Origin: an uncultured Lachnospiraceae bacterium
GTDB taxonomy: Bacteria > Bacillota > Clostridia > Lachnospirales > Lachnospiraceae
Assembly: GCA_904395885.1 (NCBI GenBank)
Contig: CAJFOF010000007.1
Location: 1-52,371, forward strand
Direction: 5' to 3'
DNA length: 52,371 nucleotides
How positions within the stretch are numbered: the first letter of the stretch is position 1; each line of letters begins with the position of its first letter. Below, in pieces: positions 8,309 through 15,859 of this stretch. A program made the position numbers and the translations under genes. The notes below the pieces were generated by a model, which did no database searches, was not told where the DNA came from, and saw only the letters and a list, made by a program, of their open reading frames with translations.

Positions 8309-8410
8309 ATGCGTCAGGTTTTATTCATGCAGATGAATATGGACATGATGAACGGCATGTGCGGTATGTGCCGAATGTTCGTATGCATGAAAAACAGAAC
8401 GCAGGTCTGA
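8309..8410 (+). CDS. Met/Cys-rich leader peptide of the metNIQ operon
   Basis: A 33-codon ORF with a strong ribosome-binding site (CAGGAGG, five or six bases before the ATG). It encodes ten methionines and three cysteines, concentrated between residues 7 and 27 (FMQMNMDMMNGMCGMCRM). It lies between a consensus promoter and an intrinsic terminator, upstream of a methionine ABC transporter. Such a composition is expected of a leader peptide whose translation senses charged tRNA-Met (and perhaps tRNA-Cys). Its TGA overlaps CGCAGGTCTG (8400-8409), a ten-base sequence repeated in the left arm of the terminator. The alternative is a Met/Cys metal-binding micropeptide, but the position argues for attenuation. 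Confidence 0.8.
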   Translation: MRQVLFMQMNMDMMNGMCGMCRMFVCMKNRTQV

Positions 8411-8437
8411 CTGTATGGATGGTGTGATGAACGTAGA

Positions 8438-8444
8438 AGATTTG
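8438..8444 (+). promoter_or_regulatory. possible antiterminator segment of the met leader
   Basis: AGATTTG here can pair (seven base pairs, two of them G-U) either with CAGGTCT at 8402-8408 at the end of the leader ORF or with the identical CAGGTCT at 8484-8490 in the terminator. This resembles the 1:2 / 2:3 / 3:4 logic of amino-acid attenuators, but the pairing is weak and the ribosome geometry is not resolved. Confidence 0.35.
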
Positions 8445-8475
8445 GGCTGAAATCAAAGTCCAGAGAGATAGATTG

Positions 8476-8516
8476 CGGGGTCGCAGGTCTGTGCTAGACT
8501 TGCGGTCCCGTTTTTA
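8476..8516 (+). terminator. leader terminator upstream of metN
   Basis: CGGGGTCGCAGGTCT (8476-8490) pairs along all 15 positions (three as G-U) with AGACTTGCGGTCCCG (8496-8510) around a five-base loop, followed directly by TTTTTAT. This is a textbook intrinsic terminator placed about 90 bases before metN, so transport genes can only be transcribed by readthrough or antitermination. Confidence 0.9.
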
Positions 8517-8607
8517 TATTTCACAGGGAACTCTTTGTTCCTTGCACATTACAAACGGAACACCGCATCAGGCGGCATAATTATAACTATGAAAGGGAGA
8601 AGATACT

Positions 8608-9624
8608 ATGGCATCAGAGCCCATCATCGAATTGGCAGGCCTGGGGAAACAGTTTCACACTGCAAACGGCCCGGTTACTGCCCTGGATGATATCAATTTG
8701 ACAATTGAAAAGGGAGAGATCTTTGGAATCATCGGACTGTCCGGAGCAGGAAAAAGCACTCTGGTCCGGTGCATCAATTTTCTGGAAATCCCCACCGCTG
8801 GCAAGGTCCTTTTTGAAAACCAGGATATGGGGGCCTTGGATGAAAAGGGAAGGAGAATGGCCAGAAGATCCATGGGAATGATCTTCCAGCAATTCAATCT
8901 CCTGGCACAGAGGAACGTTTTGAGAAATGTCTGTTTTCCTCTGGAGATCGCAGGTGTGCCCAAGGCGGATGCCAGAAAGAGAGCAGAGGAACTTCTCCGC
9001 ATGGTAGGACTGGAAGATCGGATGAAGGCGTATCCGGCACAGTTGTCCGGAGGACAGAAGCAGAGAGTAGCGATAGCAAGAGCTTTGGCTACAAACCCCA
9101 AAGTACTGCTGTGTGACGAGGCCACCAGCGCCCTGGATCCCAACACGACAAAATCTATCCTCCAGCTTTTGAAGAGAATCAATCAGGAACTGGGCGTAAC
9201 CGTTATTGTGATCACTCACGAGATGGCAGTCATTGAAGCCATCTGTGACCGGGTGGCAATCATCGATCAGAGCCACATTGCAGAGGTGGGAAAGGTATCA
9301 GATATTTTCTCTCAGCCCAAATCCAAGATTGGGCGCCAGTTAATTCTGGGAGATGCTGTGGACAACGTATCGTTTACCGGAACCCGTCAGATCCGAATCA
9401 TTTTTGACGGAAGAGCTTCTTCAGAACCGATTATCGCCAATATGATCCTGGCTTGCAAGACGGCGGTAAACATTATGTATGCTGCGACCAAAGATCTGGG
9501 AGGAACAGCTATGGGACAGATGATCGTTCAGCTCCCGGAAGACGAGGCGGAGGCAAGGCGGATCACGAATTATCTGAGTACTATGAAAGTGCCATATGAG
9601 GAGGTGCGGGAAGATGCAGTTTGA
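8608..9624 (+). CDS. metN: methionine ABC transporter ATP-binding protein
   Basis: A 338-residue ATPase of the methionine uptake (MUT) importer family. Walker A GLSGAGKST lies at residues 43-51, the Q-loop in IFQQFNLL, signature LSGGQKQRVAIARA, Walker B VLLCDEATSALDP and the switch His in VITHE. The last 90 residues form the NIL regulatory domain, which in E. coli MetN binds methionine and causes trans-inhibition. AAAGGGAGAAG precedes the ATG. The gene overlaps metI by 11 bases. Confidence 0.95.
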   Translation: MASEPIIELAGLGKQFHTANGPVTALDDINLTIEKGEIFGIIGLSGAGKSTLVRCINFLEIPTAGKVLFENQDMGALDEKGRRMARRSMGMIFQQFNLLAQRNVLRNVCFPLEIAGVPKADARKRAEELLRMVGLEDRMKAYPAQLSGGQKQRVAIARALATNPKVLLCDEATSALDPNTTKSILQLLKRINQELGVTVIVITHEMAVIEAICDRVAIIDQSHIAEVGKVSDIFSQPKSKIGRQLILGDAVDNVSFTGTRQIRIIFDGRASSEPIIANMILACKTAVNIMYAATKDLGGTAMGQMIVQLPEDEAEARRITNYLSTMKVPYEEVREDAV

Positions 9625-10279
9625 TGCAACGACTTGGAACATGTTAGGAACAGGAATTTGGGAGACCATCTACATGGTGGCAATGTCCTCTGTTTTTTCC
9701 TACATCATAGGGATCCCGCTGGGCGTGATTCTGGTCGTCACAGCGAAAGATGGGATCAAGCCGGTCCCGGCAATTGAGAAAATACTGGGAATCATCATCA
9801 ACCTTCTGAGATCGGTGCCGTTTATTATTCTGGCGATTATGCTGATTCCTGTGACCAGAAAGATCATGGGAACGACCATCGGACCCAATGCCCTGGTGTT
9901 TCCGCTGATTGTAGCCGGAGCACCGTATATTGCCCGTATGGTGGAGTCTTCTTTCCGGGAGATAGATGCAGGCGTTATCGAGGCTGCAAAATCTATGGGC
10001 GCGTCCACCTGGCAGATTATTTATAAGGTGCTGCTTCCGGAATCCAAGCCTTCCCTCCTGGTGGGTGCAGCCATCTCTGTGACTACGATCCTTGGCTATA
10101 CAGCTATGGGCGGTTTCGTAGGGGCAGGCGGATTGGGAACGATTGCCATTAATTACGGTTACTACCGGTACCAGACAGATATTATGCTGATCACTGTAGC
10201 TATTATGGTTATTATCGTTCAGATCATCCAGGAATCTTTCATGAAGCTGTCCAAGATGAATGATAAGCGCATCCGGTAG
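9614..10279 (+). CDS. metI: methionine ABC transporter permease
   Basis: A 221-residue inner-membrane protein with about five transmembrane segments. The cytoplasmic coupling loop EAAKSMGASTWQIIYKVLLP contacts MetN. The ATG at 9614 is chosen because GAGGTGCGGG lies just upstream and the resulting N-terminus (MQFDATTWNMLGTGIWETIY) matches the family. It overlaps the metN stop by 11 bases, implying translational coupling. Confidence 0.95.
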   Translation: MQFDATTWNMLGTGIWETIYMVAMSSVFSYIIGIPLGVILVVTAKDGIKPVPAIEKILGIIINLLRSVPFIILAIMLIPVTRKIMGTTIGPNALVFPLIVAGAPYIARMVESSFREIDAGVIEAAKSMGASTWQIIYKVLLPESKPSLLVGAAISVTTILGYTAMGGFVGAGGLGTIAINYGYYRYQTDIMLITVAIMVIIVQIIQESFMKLSKMNDKRIR

Positions 10280-10314
10280 CAGAGATGTTTGAGAGAATGT
10301 TATAAGAAGCAGAT

Positions 10315-10336
10315 TGACGGGGAACTGTCCCCTGAC
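10315..10336. repeat. small palindrome between metI and metQ
   Basis: GGGGA-ACTG-TCCCC sits in a TTGACGGGGAACTGTCCCC context between metI and metQ. It resembles the short dispersed palindromes common in Clostridia genomes, and may influence mRNA stability and so the higher relative yield of the binding protein. Only one copy is present in this window. Confidence 0.35.
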
Positions 10337-10372
10337 ATCATATATTTTCTATTAAGAGGAGGAGACAAGATT

Positions 10373-11281
10373 ATGAGAAAACATGTAAGTTTAGGGCTGG
10401 CTGCTTTGCTGGCAGCGGCAGCGCTGACGGCCTGCAGCGGCTCCGGCAGCACAGCGACTTCTGCAGAGACAACGGCAGCACAGACTGAGGCGGCGGAAAC
10501 CGAGGCTGCTTCATCCGAAGGAGAAACTGAGGCCGCAGAGACGCCGGCAGAGCTGGAAAAGATCGTAGTAGGTGCAAGTCCGGCTCCCCACGCAGAAATT
10601 CTGGAGGCTGCAAAGCCGATTCTGGAGGAGAAGGGCTATGAACTGGATATCAGAGAGTACACCGATTACGTTCAGCCCAACAATGCTCTGGAAGCCGGTG
10701 ACCTGGATGCCAACTATTTCCAGCATCTCCCATATCTGGAATCCTTTAATGAGCAGTTCGGCACTCATCTGGCATCAGCAGCTCAGATCCACTACGAGCC
10801 TTTTGCCGTTTATCCCGGAAAGACGGCTTCTCTGGAAGAACTTCCCGATGGAGCCACAGTAGCAGTTCCCAACGATGTGACCAACGAGGCCCGTGCACTG
10901 GCACTTTTAGAAGCCCAGGGACTGCTGACTCTGAAAGAGGGTGCAGGCCTGGAAGCAACCAAAAATGACATTGCAGAAAATCCGAAGAATCTTCAGATTA
11001 CCGAGATCGAAGCAGCTCAGCTTCCGCGTATTCTTCCGGATGTGGACATTGCAGTCATCAATGGAAACTACGCCATTGATGCGGGCCTGAATATGAGCGA
11101 TGCCCTGGCTGTAGAAGATTCCGAGTCTATCGGAGCTACCACCTATCCGAATGTGATAGCAGTGAGGGAAGGCGATGAAAATACAGACAAGATTAAAGCT
11201 TTGGTAGAAGCCATTACCAGCGCCGAAGTCAAGAGCTTTATGGAAGAGACTTATCAGGGAGCGGTAGTTCCGTTGTTCTAA
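10373..11281 (+). CDS. metQ: methionine-binding lipoprotein
   Basis: A 302-residue substrate-binding lipoprotein of the NlpA/MetQ family. The signal peptide ends in the lipobox LTAC, with Cys21 as the predicted lipidation site. A linker rich in Ala, Thr and Glu (about residues 22-60) tethers the binding domain, which shows the family segments VGASPAPHAEIL, DANYFQHLPYL and AVPNDVTNEARAL, then VDIAVINGNYA. The ATG at 10373 follows AGAGGAGG; an upstream in-frame start has no site. It completes the metNIQ importer. Confidence 0.95.
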   Translation: MRKHVSLGLAALLAAAALTACSGSGSTATSAETTAAQTEAAETEAASSEGETEAAETPAELEKIVVGASPAPHAEILEAAKPILEEKGYELDIREYTDYVQPNNALEAGDLDANYFQHLPYLESFNEQFGTHLASAAQIHYEPFAVYPGKTASLEELPDGATVAVPNDVTNEARALALLEAQGLLTLKEGAGLEATKNDIAENPKNLQITEIEAAQLPRILPDVDIAVINGNYAIDAGLNMSDALAVEDSESIGATTYPNVIAVREGDENTDKIKALVEAITSAEVKSFMEETYQGAVVPLF

Positions 11282-11298
11282 AGCCTGTCAGACGGTTT

Positions 11299-11346
11299 GC
11301 GCCGGCAGATTTCCAGAATGGGAGATTTGCCGGCGCTTTGATGTTT
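11299..11346 (+). terminator. terminator after metQ
   Basis: GCGCCGGCA (11299-11307) pairs with TGCCGGCGC (11328-11336), nine perfect GC-rich pairs, followed by TTTGATGTTT. The T tract is interrupted, so efficiency is uncertain. Confidence 0.65.
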
Positions 11347-11452
11347 GATTGACCTTTCCCCATTGCTTTCGAGGAGATACAAAATAAAAGGCTTTTGCCC
11401 CAGATACTGTCATATACTGTAGAGAGAAAAAAGGATTCTTGACGGAGGGTAT

Positions 11453-11713
11453 ATGAGGATCTGTCAGCTTAAAACGAAGGAAGTTATCAATATTAACAAC
11501 TGCCAGCGCCTGGGATTTGTGGGAGATGTGGACTTTAATATGCAGACCGGGTGTATAATCGCTCTCATCGTCCCCGGTCCGGGGACGATCTGCGGTTTTC
11601 TGGGAAGGGAAAAGGAATACATTATCCCCTTCTGCAATATCTGTCAGGTGGGAGAAGACATTATCTTGGTAGATGTGAAGGAAAGAGAGGCATCGGAAAA
11701 ATGCCGACCGTAA
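11453..11713 (+). CDS. YlmC/YmxH family PRC-barrel sporulation-associated protein
   Basis: An 86-residue single PRC-barrel-like domain protein: RICQLKTKEVININNCQRLG and GDVDFNMQTGCIIALIVPGP are the characteristic strands. The family (YlmC/YmxH) is found in endospore formers and one member is sporulation-linked in Bacillus; the molecular role is unknown. ACGGAGGGTAT precedes the ATG. It is a monocistronic gene between the met operon and nrdR. Confidence 0.8.
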   Translation: MRICQLKTKEVININNCQRLGFVGDVDFNMQTGCIIALIVPGPGTICGFLGREKEYIIPFCNICQVGEDIILVDVKEREASEKCRP

Positions 11714-11736
11714 GCCTTTACACAGGGAAAATCAAC

Positions 11737-11798
11737 TTGCAGATTCGCTTGTATTCATGTAAAATAAACATAAAATCGGACGCCGGTTCAGGCGTCCA
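11737..11798 (+). promoter_or_regulatory. nrdR promoter and leader hairpin
   Basis: TTGCAG (11737-11742) and TAAAAT (11760-11765) are separated by 17 bases. Just downstream, GGACGCC (11778-11784) and GGCGTCC (11791-11797) form a perfect seven-pair hairpin in the short leader before the GTG start. No T tract follows it. Confidence 0.55.
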
Positions 11799-11827
11799 AA
11801 ACGGAACAGGGACAGGAGGATAAAACA

Positions 11828-12280
11828 GTGAAATGTCCATTTTGCAATGCAGCAGATACCAAGGTGATTGACTCGCGGCCCGCAGACGACAACAGTTCGA
11901 TCCGTCGGCGCAGACAGTGCGAGACCTGCGGCAAACGTTTTACGACCTACGAAAAGCTGGAGACAATGCCGCTTATGGTTATTAAAAAAGACGATTCCAG
12001 GGAACCCTATGACAGGGCAAAGATCGAAGCGGGAGTCGTGCACTCCTGCCACAAACGGCCGGTATCTACCCAGCAGATCAATGCCATGATCGACAGCATT
12101 GAAAATGAGATTTTTAATCTGGAAGAAAAAGAAGTCCCCACCTCAGTGATTGGAGAACTGGTGATGGAGAGGCTGAAAGAGCTGGATGAAGTGGCTTACG
12201 TTCGTTTCGCTTCTGTTTATCGGGAGTTTAAGGATGTCAATACTTTTATGGAAGAATTGGGGAAACTACTAAAAAAATAG
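11828..12280 (+). CDS. nrdR: transcriptional repressor NrdR
   Basis: A 150-residue regulator of ribonucleotide reductase genes. The N-terminal zinc ribbon is CPFC...CETCGKRF (residues 3-6 and about 31-34) with the R-rich RRRRQC DNA-binding stretch, followed by an ATP-cone domain (VIKKDDSREPYDRAKIEAGV). The start is GTG, preceded by ACAGGAGGATAAAACA. Length is normal. No reductase gene or NrdR box is seen nearby. Confidence 0.95.
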   Translation: MKCPFCNAADTKVIDSRPADDNSSIRRRRQCETCGKRFTTYEKLETMPLMVIKKDDSREPYDRAKIEAGVVHSCHKRPVSTQQINAMIDSIENEIFNLEEKEVPTSVIGELVMERLKELDEVAYVRFASVYREFKDVNTFMEELGKLLKK

Positions 12281-12323
12281 CATCAGCGCTGCAGAGCAGG
12301 CTGATCCGTAGACAAGGTGATTT

Positions 12324-12842
12324 ATGTTTAAACAATTGTATCCGTCTCAGCGTGTGGAGAGTACGTATCAGATCCCTTTTGGGGAATGGAGAGATCGGGG
12401 GATCAGAGGAGTCATTTTCGATGTGGACAATACGCTGGTTCCCCATGACGCTCCGGCAGATGAAAATGCGAAAAAGCTGTTTTCCCATCTGAAATCTCTG
12501 GGCATGGAGGCCTGTCTGGTCTCCAACAATAAAGAACCAAGGGTAAAGGCTTTTGCTCAGACGGTTGGGGCCTGGTATGTATACAAGGCTGGAAAGCCGT
12601 CAGTCAGAGGATATGAAGCTGCGATGAAAAAAATGGGCACAGACAGAGAAAGCACTATCTGCGTCGGCGATCAGATTTTCACAGATATCTGGGGAGCAAA
12701 CCGGACAGGAATTTACAGTATTCTGGTAAATCCGATTAATCCCAGAGAGGAAATTCAGATTGTACTGAAAAGGATACCGGAAAAGTTGGTTCTGTACTTT
12801 TACAAGAGAAGACTGAAAAAAGACAGAAAGAAAAGAGGATAG
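12324..12842 (+). CDS. YqeG family HAD-type phosphatase
   Basis: A 172-residue HAD superfamily protein. HAD motif I is FDVDNTLVP (around residues 31-39), motif II Ser is in LVSNN, motif III Lys is in AGKPS, and motif IV is VGDQIFTDIWGAN. This set matches the YqeG/IIIA subfamily; the physiological substrate is unknown. It is followed after four bases by the aroD-aroK fusion. In Bacillus the yqeG gene also precedes a shikimate-pathway gene (aroE), so the association may be conserved. Confidence 0.88.
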   Translation: MFKQLYPSQRVESTYQIPFGEWRDRGIRGVIFDVDNTLVPHDAPADENAKKLFSHLKSLGMEACLVSNNKEPRVKAFAQTVGAWYVYKAGKPSVRGYEAAMKKMGTDRESTICVGDQIFTDIWGANRTGIYSILVNPINPREEIQIVLKRIPEKLVLYFYKRRLKKDRKKRG

Positions 12843-12846
12843 GAGA

Positions 12847-14163
12847 ATGGCAAAACCGATCGTGCTCAGAGGCACTGCCATTGGACAGGGGAGGCCCAAG
12901 ATCTGCGTTCCGATTGTTGGAAGGACAGAGAAGGAGATTTTGGACAAGGCAGATGAGTTGCAGACAACGCCCCTGGATCTGGTAGAGTGGCGTGCAGACT
13001 GGTATCAGGAAGCAGTCTGTACGGAACATACACTTGCCGTTTTAAGAAAACTGAGGGAGAAATTTAAGAAAAGGCCTTTGCTGTTTACCTTCCGAACCAC
13101 AAAAGAGGGCGGAGAACAGGAAATAGACCGGGAAGAATATCTGAAACTAAACGAAGCTGTGGCGGAAAGCGGTTTGGCGGATCTGATAGACCTGGAATTA
13201 TTTACAGTTTTTGTAGAAGGATCCTTTTGCGGAAAAACAGCAGCAGAAGACATGGCACCCATTGCCTCCAAGGCTCGATCTGCCGGCACGGGGATCGTGA
13301 TGTCCAGCCACGATTTTTCTAAGACGCCGCCCAGGGAAGCACTTCTCCGCCGGTTTGAGGCAATGAGCCAGGCAGGGGCAGATATTCTGAAGATTGCGGT
13401 AATGCCGGAGACAGCGGAGGACGTCCTGACACTTCTGTCTGCCACTGAGGAAGCGTCCCGGAGATGGGACAGCCCTTTGATTTCAATGGCTATGGGGGGA
13501 CTTGGGGTCATCAGCCGCTTGTCCGGAGAAGTATTCGGATCGTCGGTGACGTTTGCCAGCGCGGGAGCTGCCTCGGCCCCTGGACAGATGGACGTGTCTG
13601 CTGTGGAAACGGTATTGGATACGATCCACCAGGGAATGTGCCCGGAAGAAGGGAAACTGAAAAATCATGTATTCCTCATCGGCTTCATGGGAACCGGAAA
13701 ATCGACGGTAAGCGCCGAATTGTCGGCCCGTTGTGGCTGCTCCGGGCTGGAGATGGACCAGCGCATTGAGAAGGAAACAGGAATGGAGATCCGGGATATC
13801 TTCAGCCATTATGGGGAAGAATATTTCCGGGACTTAGAGACAGATCTTCTGAGACAGATCCGTCTGGAGGCTCCTTCCGTCGTATCATGCGGCGGAGGTG
13901 CTGTTTTAAGAAAAGAGAATGTGGAGATTATGAAGAGCTGCGGCCGGATCGTGCTGCTGACGGCCGAACCGGAGACGGTTTTAGAGAGGGTAAAGGGAGA
14001 TGATACGAGACCCAATCTGAAAGGGCGGATGAACGTTTCCGGGATTGGAGAGCTGATGGAGAAACGGAAGGCTTCTTATAATCAGGCGGCGGATATTTCA
14101 GTGGCCACAGACGGCAAGACTCCGGGAAAGATCGCGGAAGAAATTTTGCGGTTTTTGCAGTAA
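12847..14163 (+). CDS. fused type I 3-dehydroquinate dehydratase and shikimate kinase
   Basis: A 438-residue two-domain enzyme for two non-adjacent steps of the shikimate pathway. Residues 1-255 form a class I dehydroquinase: EWRAD at 47-51, catalytic His155 in SSHDF, the Schiff-base Lys182 in ILKIAVMP and the substrate loop SAPGQ near 243-247. Residues 272-438 form shikimate kinase: P-loop GFMGTGKST (279-287), EMDQRIEKETG, the CGGGA shikimate-binding motif and the lid Arg in DDTRPNL. No internal stop or frameshift separates them. The intermediate enzyme (AroE) is not in this window. Confidence 0.92.
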   Translation: MAKPIVLRGTAIGQGRPKICVPIVGRTEKEILDKADELQTTPLDLVEWRADWYQEAVCTEHTLAVLRKLREKFKKRPLLFTFRTTKEGGEQEIDREEYLKLNEAVAESGLADLIDLELFTVFVEGSFCGKTAAEDMAPIASKARSAGTGIVMSSHDFSKTPPREALLRRFEAMSQAGADILKIAVMPETAEDVLTLLSATEEASRRWDSPLISMAMGGLGVISRLSGEVFGSSVTFASAGAASAPGQMDVSAVETVLDTIHQGMCPEEGKLKNHVFLIGFMGTGKSTVSAELSARCGCSGLEMDQRIEKETGMEIRDIFSHYGEEYFRDLETDLLRQIRLEAPSVVSCGGGAVLRKENVEIMKSCGRIVLLTAEPETVLERVKGDDTRPNLKGRMNVSGIGELMEKRKASYNQAADISVATDGKTPGKIAEEILRFLQ

Positions 14164-14177
14164 TTATGAAAAAAGAG

Positions 14178-14206
14178 TTGAAAATACATGGATTCTATTA
14201 TAAAAT
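14178..14206 (+). promoter_or_regulatory. efp promoter
   Basis: TTGAAA (14178-14183) and TAAAAT (14201-14206) with a 17-base spacer, about 40 bases upstream of the efp start codon. Confidence 0.6.
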
Positions 14207-14246
14207 AAGTTAGGTTTAAGAGTTGAACGACAGGAGGAATATCTTT

Positions 14247-14804
14247 ATGATATCAGCAGGAGATTTTAGAAACGGTGTTACCTTGGAGATTGATGGACAG
14301 GTAGTACAGATCATTGAGTTTCAGCATGTAAAGCCGGGAAAAGGCGCAGCCTTTGTAAGAACAAAGTTAAAGAACGTGATCAGTGGCGGTGTGGTTGAGA
14401 AGACCTTCCGGCCGACAGAGAAGTTCCCGGCAGCAAGAATCGACAGAGTAGATATGCAGTATCTGTATTCAGACGGCGACCTGTATCACTTTATGAACGT
14501 AGATACGTACGATCAGATTGCATTAAATGCGGAAACCATCGGAGATGCTTTAAAGTTTGTAAAGGAAAATGAGATGGTTAAGGTTTGTTCCTATAACGGA
14601 AACGTATTCTCTGTAGAGCCTCCGCTGTTTGTAGAGCTGGAAGTTACGGAAACTGAGCCGGGATTTAAGGGCGATACCGCAACCGGAGCTACAAAGCCGG
14701 CTACTGTAGAAACTGGCGCAGTCATCGCAGTGCCTTTATTTGTAAATCAGGGAGATAAGCTGAAGATTGATACCAGAACAGGAGAATATCTGTCCAGAGT
14801 ATAA
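14247..14804 (+). CDS. efp: elongation factor P
   Basis: A 185-residue translation factor that relieves ribosome stalling at polyproline stretches. Domain I carries [15 protein letters not shown] with the tip Lys32, the position that is post-translationally modified in many bacteria; domains II and III follow ([40 protein letters not shown]). The ATG at 14247 has CAGGAGGAAT upstream; eight extra upstream codons lack support. Length is standard. Confidence 0.96.
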   Translation: MISAGDFRNGVTLEIDGQVVQIIEFQHVKPGKGAAFVRTKLKNVISGGVVEKTFRPTEKFPAARIDRVDMQYLYSDGDLYHFMNVDTYDQIALNAETIGDALKFVKENEMVKVCSYNGNVFSVEPPLFVELEVTETEPGFKGDTATGATKPATVETGAVIAVPLFVNQGDKLKIDTRTGEYLSRV

Positions 14805-14866
14805 CTTGTAATACAGAATCGGGAAAACCGAATATTTGTATGCATCGCACACGGGCGGTTAAGAAA

Positions 14867-14905
14867 CAGGCAGGAAGGGAGAGCCTTTCCTGTCTGTATT
14901 TTTTT
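14867..14905 (+). terminator. terminator after efp
   Basis: CAGGCAGGAAGG (14867-14878) pairs with CTTTCCTGTCTG (14885-14896), followed by TATTTTTTT. Strong intrinsic terminator. Confidence 0.85.
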
Positions 14906-14942
14906 AGGAAAAGGGACTGCCGGAAACCGTAAGGAGGTACGA

Positions 14943-15761
14943 ATGAAAAGAATATGGTGGAAATCAGGGGTAGCTTTTTTGGCAGGATTATGGGTGCTTT
15001 CCCAGTCCGTTTTTCCGGTATTTGCGGAGGAGGCAGGGCCGGGGGCCGGGTTGGCGGAGGCGTCAGGGGCAACGATCCACCACACCAGTCAGGATGTGGC
15101 CGCCGGACAGTCTGGAGAGAACCTTTCTGAAACGGATGTCCCGGAAGGCATGGCGGAGGTCAAGCTGACGGTTACAATCGCGGAAATCACAGGACAGGTC
15201 GGCGTGCCGATCCAGACAGCTCCCGGCAGCGCAGACAGCTACGGTTACGCGTATCCCAGGACCGTTTATCGGGTGGCAAATCAGATGGAAAACGGATGGA
15301 TCGAAATCGTTTATGACGGCCATGCAGCTTATCTGGATGGGAACACGGGGGAGATCACAGTGAAGAGCACCTGGACGGTTCCCGAGAACGATATCGAATT
15401 TGCAGAGCTGATTAAGACCTCTATGGAGGTTTTGGGAAGCCGCTACGTATCTGGAGGAACAGATCCGGCTACAGGGGTGGATTGTTCCGGGTTTGTAAAA
15501 TACGTGATGGCTGAAGCAGCAGATCTTGAGATGCCAAGAACGTCTGCCCAGCAGGCTGCCATGGGGACTGCCAGGGCTCCGGAGGAAATGCGGGTCGGGG
15601 ATCTTGTGGCGTACGGTTCTTCTCTTGCTTCTGTAAGCCACGTGGGAATCTACATAGGTGATGGGCGGATAATTCACGGAGACGGTACAGGGAGAGGCGT
15701 GACGGTCAGCGTGTGGAACGACAGGACCGACATCCCGAGAATTGCCAATGTCCTGGGGTGA
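14943..15761 (+). CDS. secreted SH3b / NlpC-P60 cell-wall hydrolase
   Basis: A 272-residue exported peptidase likely to cut stem-peptide bonds in peptidoglycan. An N-terminal signal peptide (KRIWWKSG, hydrophobic core, cleavage near VFAEE) is followed by a low-complexity linker, a bacterial SH3-like segment (about 70-135) and an NlpC/P60 domain (about 145-272). The catalytic Cys is in GVDCSGFVKY, the His in VSHVGIYIG and the third polar residue is the His in IIHGDG. AAGGAGGT six bases before the ATG is a near-perfect site. It lies between two terminator/promoter boundaries, so it is monocistronic. Confidence 0.9.
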   Translation: MKRIWWKSGVAFLAGLWVLSQSVFPVFAEEAGPGAGLAEASGATIHHTSQDVAAGQSGENLSETDVPEGMAEVKLTVTIAEITGQVGVPIQTAPGSADSYGYAYPRTVYRVANQMENGWIEIVYDGHAAYLDGNTGEITVKSTWTVPENDIEFAELIKTSMEVLGSRYVSGGTDPATGVDCSGFVKYVMAEAADLEMPRTSAQQAAMGTARAPEEMRVGDLVAYGSSLASVSHVGIYIGDGRIIHGDGTGRGVTVSVWNDRTDIPRIANVLG

Positions 15762-15772
15762 GAACTCACCCA

Positions 15773-15801
15773 TTGATTTTTTGGGGGATATTAGGTATAA
15801 T
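15773..15801 (+). promoter_or_regulatory. argS promoter
   Basis: TTGATT (15773-15778) and a perfect TATAAT (15796-15801) are separated by 17 bases, about 60 bases before argS. Confidence 0.7.
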
Positions 15802-15859
15802 AAAGATTCAGTTTTAAAATAAATGGAAAGATTTGGAAAAGAACAGGAGACGCAGGATT

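Noticed and set aside
8257-8607. S-box (SAM-I) or methionine T-box riboswitch before metN
   Set aside because: I looked for the conserved S-box core and for a T-box GGTGG-ACCGCG sequence and found neither; the leader is better explained by the peptide and terminator.
11380-11450. Sigma E/K-like promoter before the YlmC/YmxH gene
   Set aside because: ATACTGT and CATATACTGT resemble part of a -10 element, but a convincing -35 element was not found.
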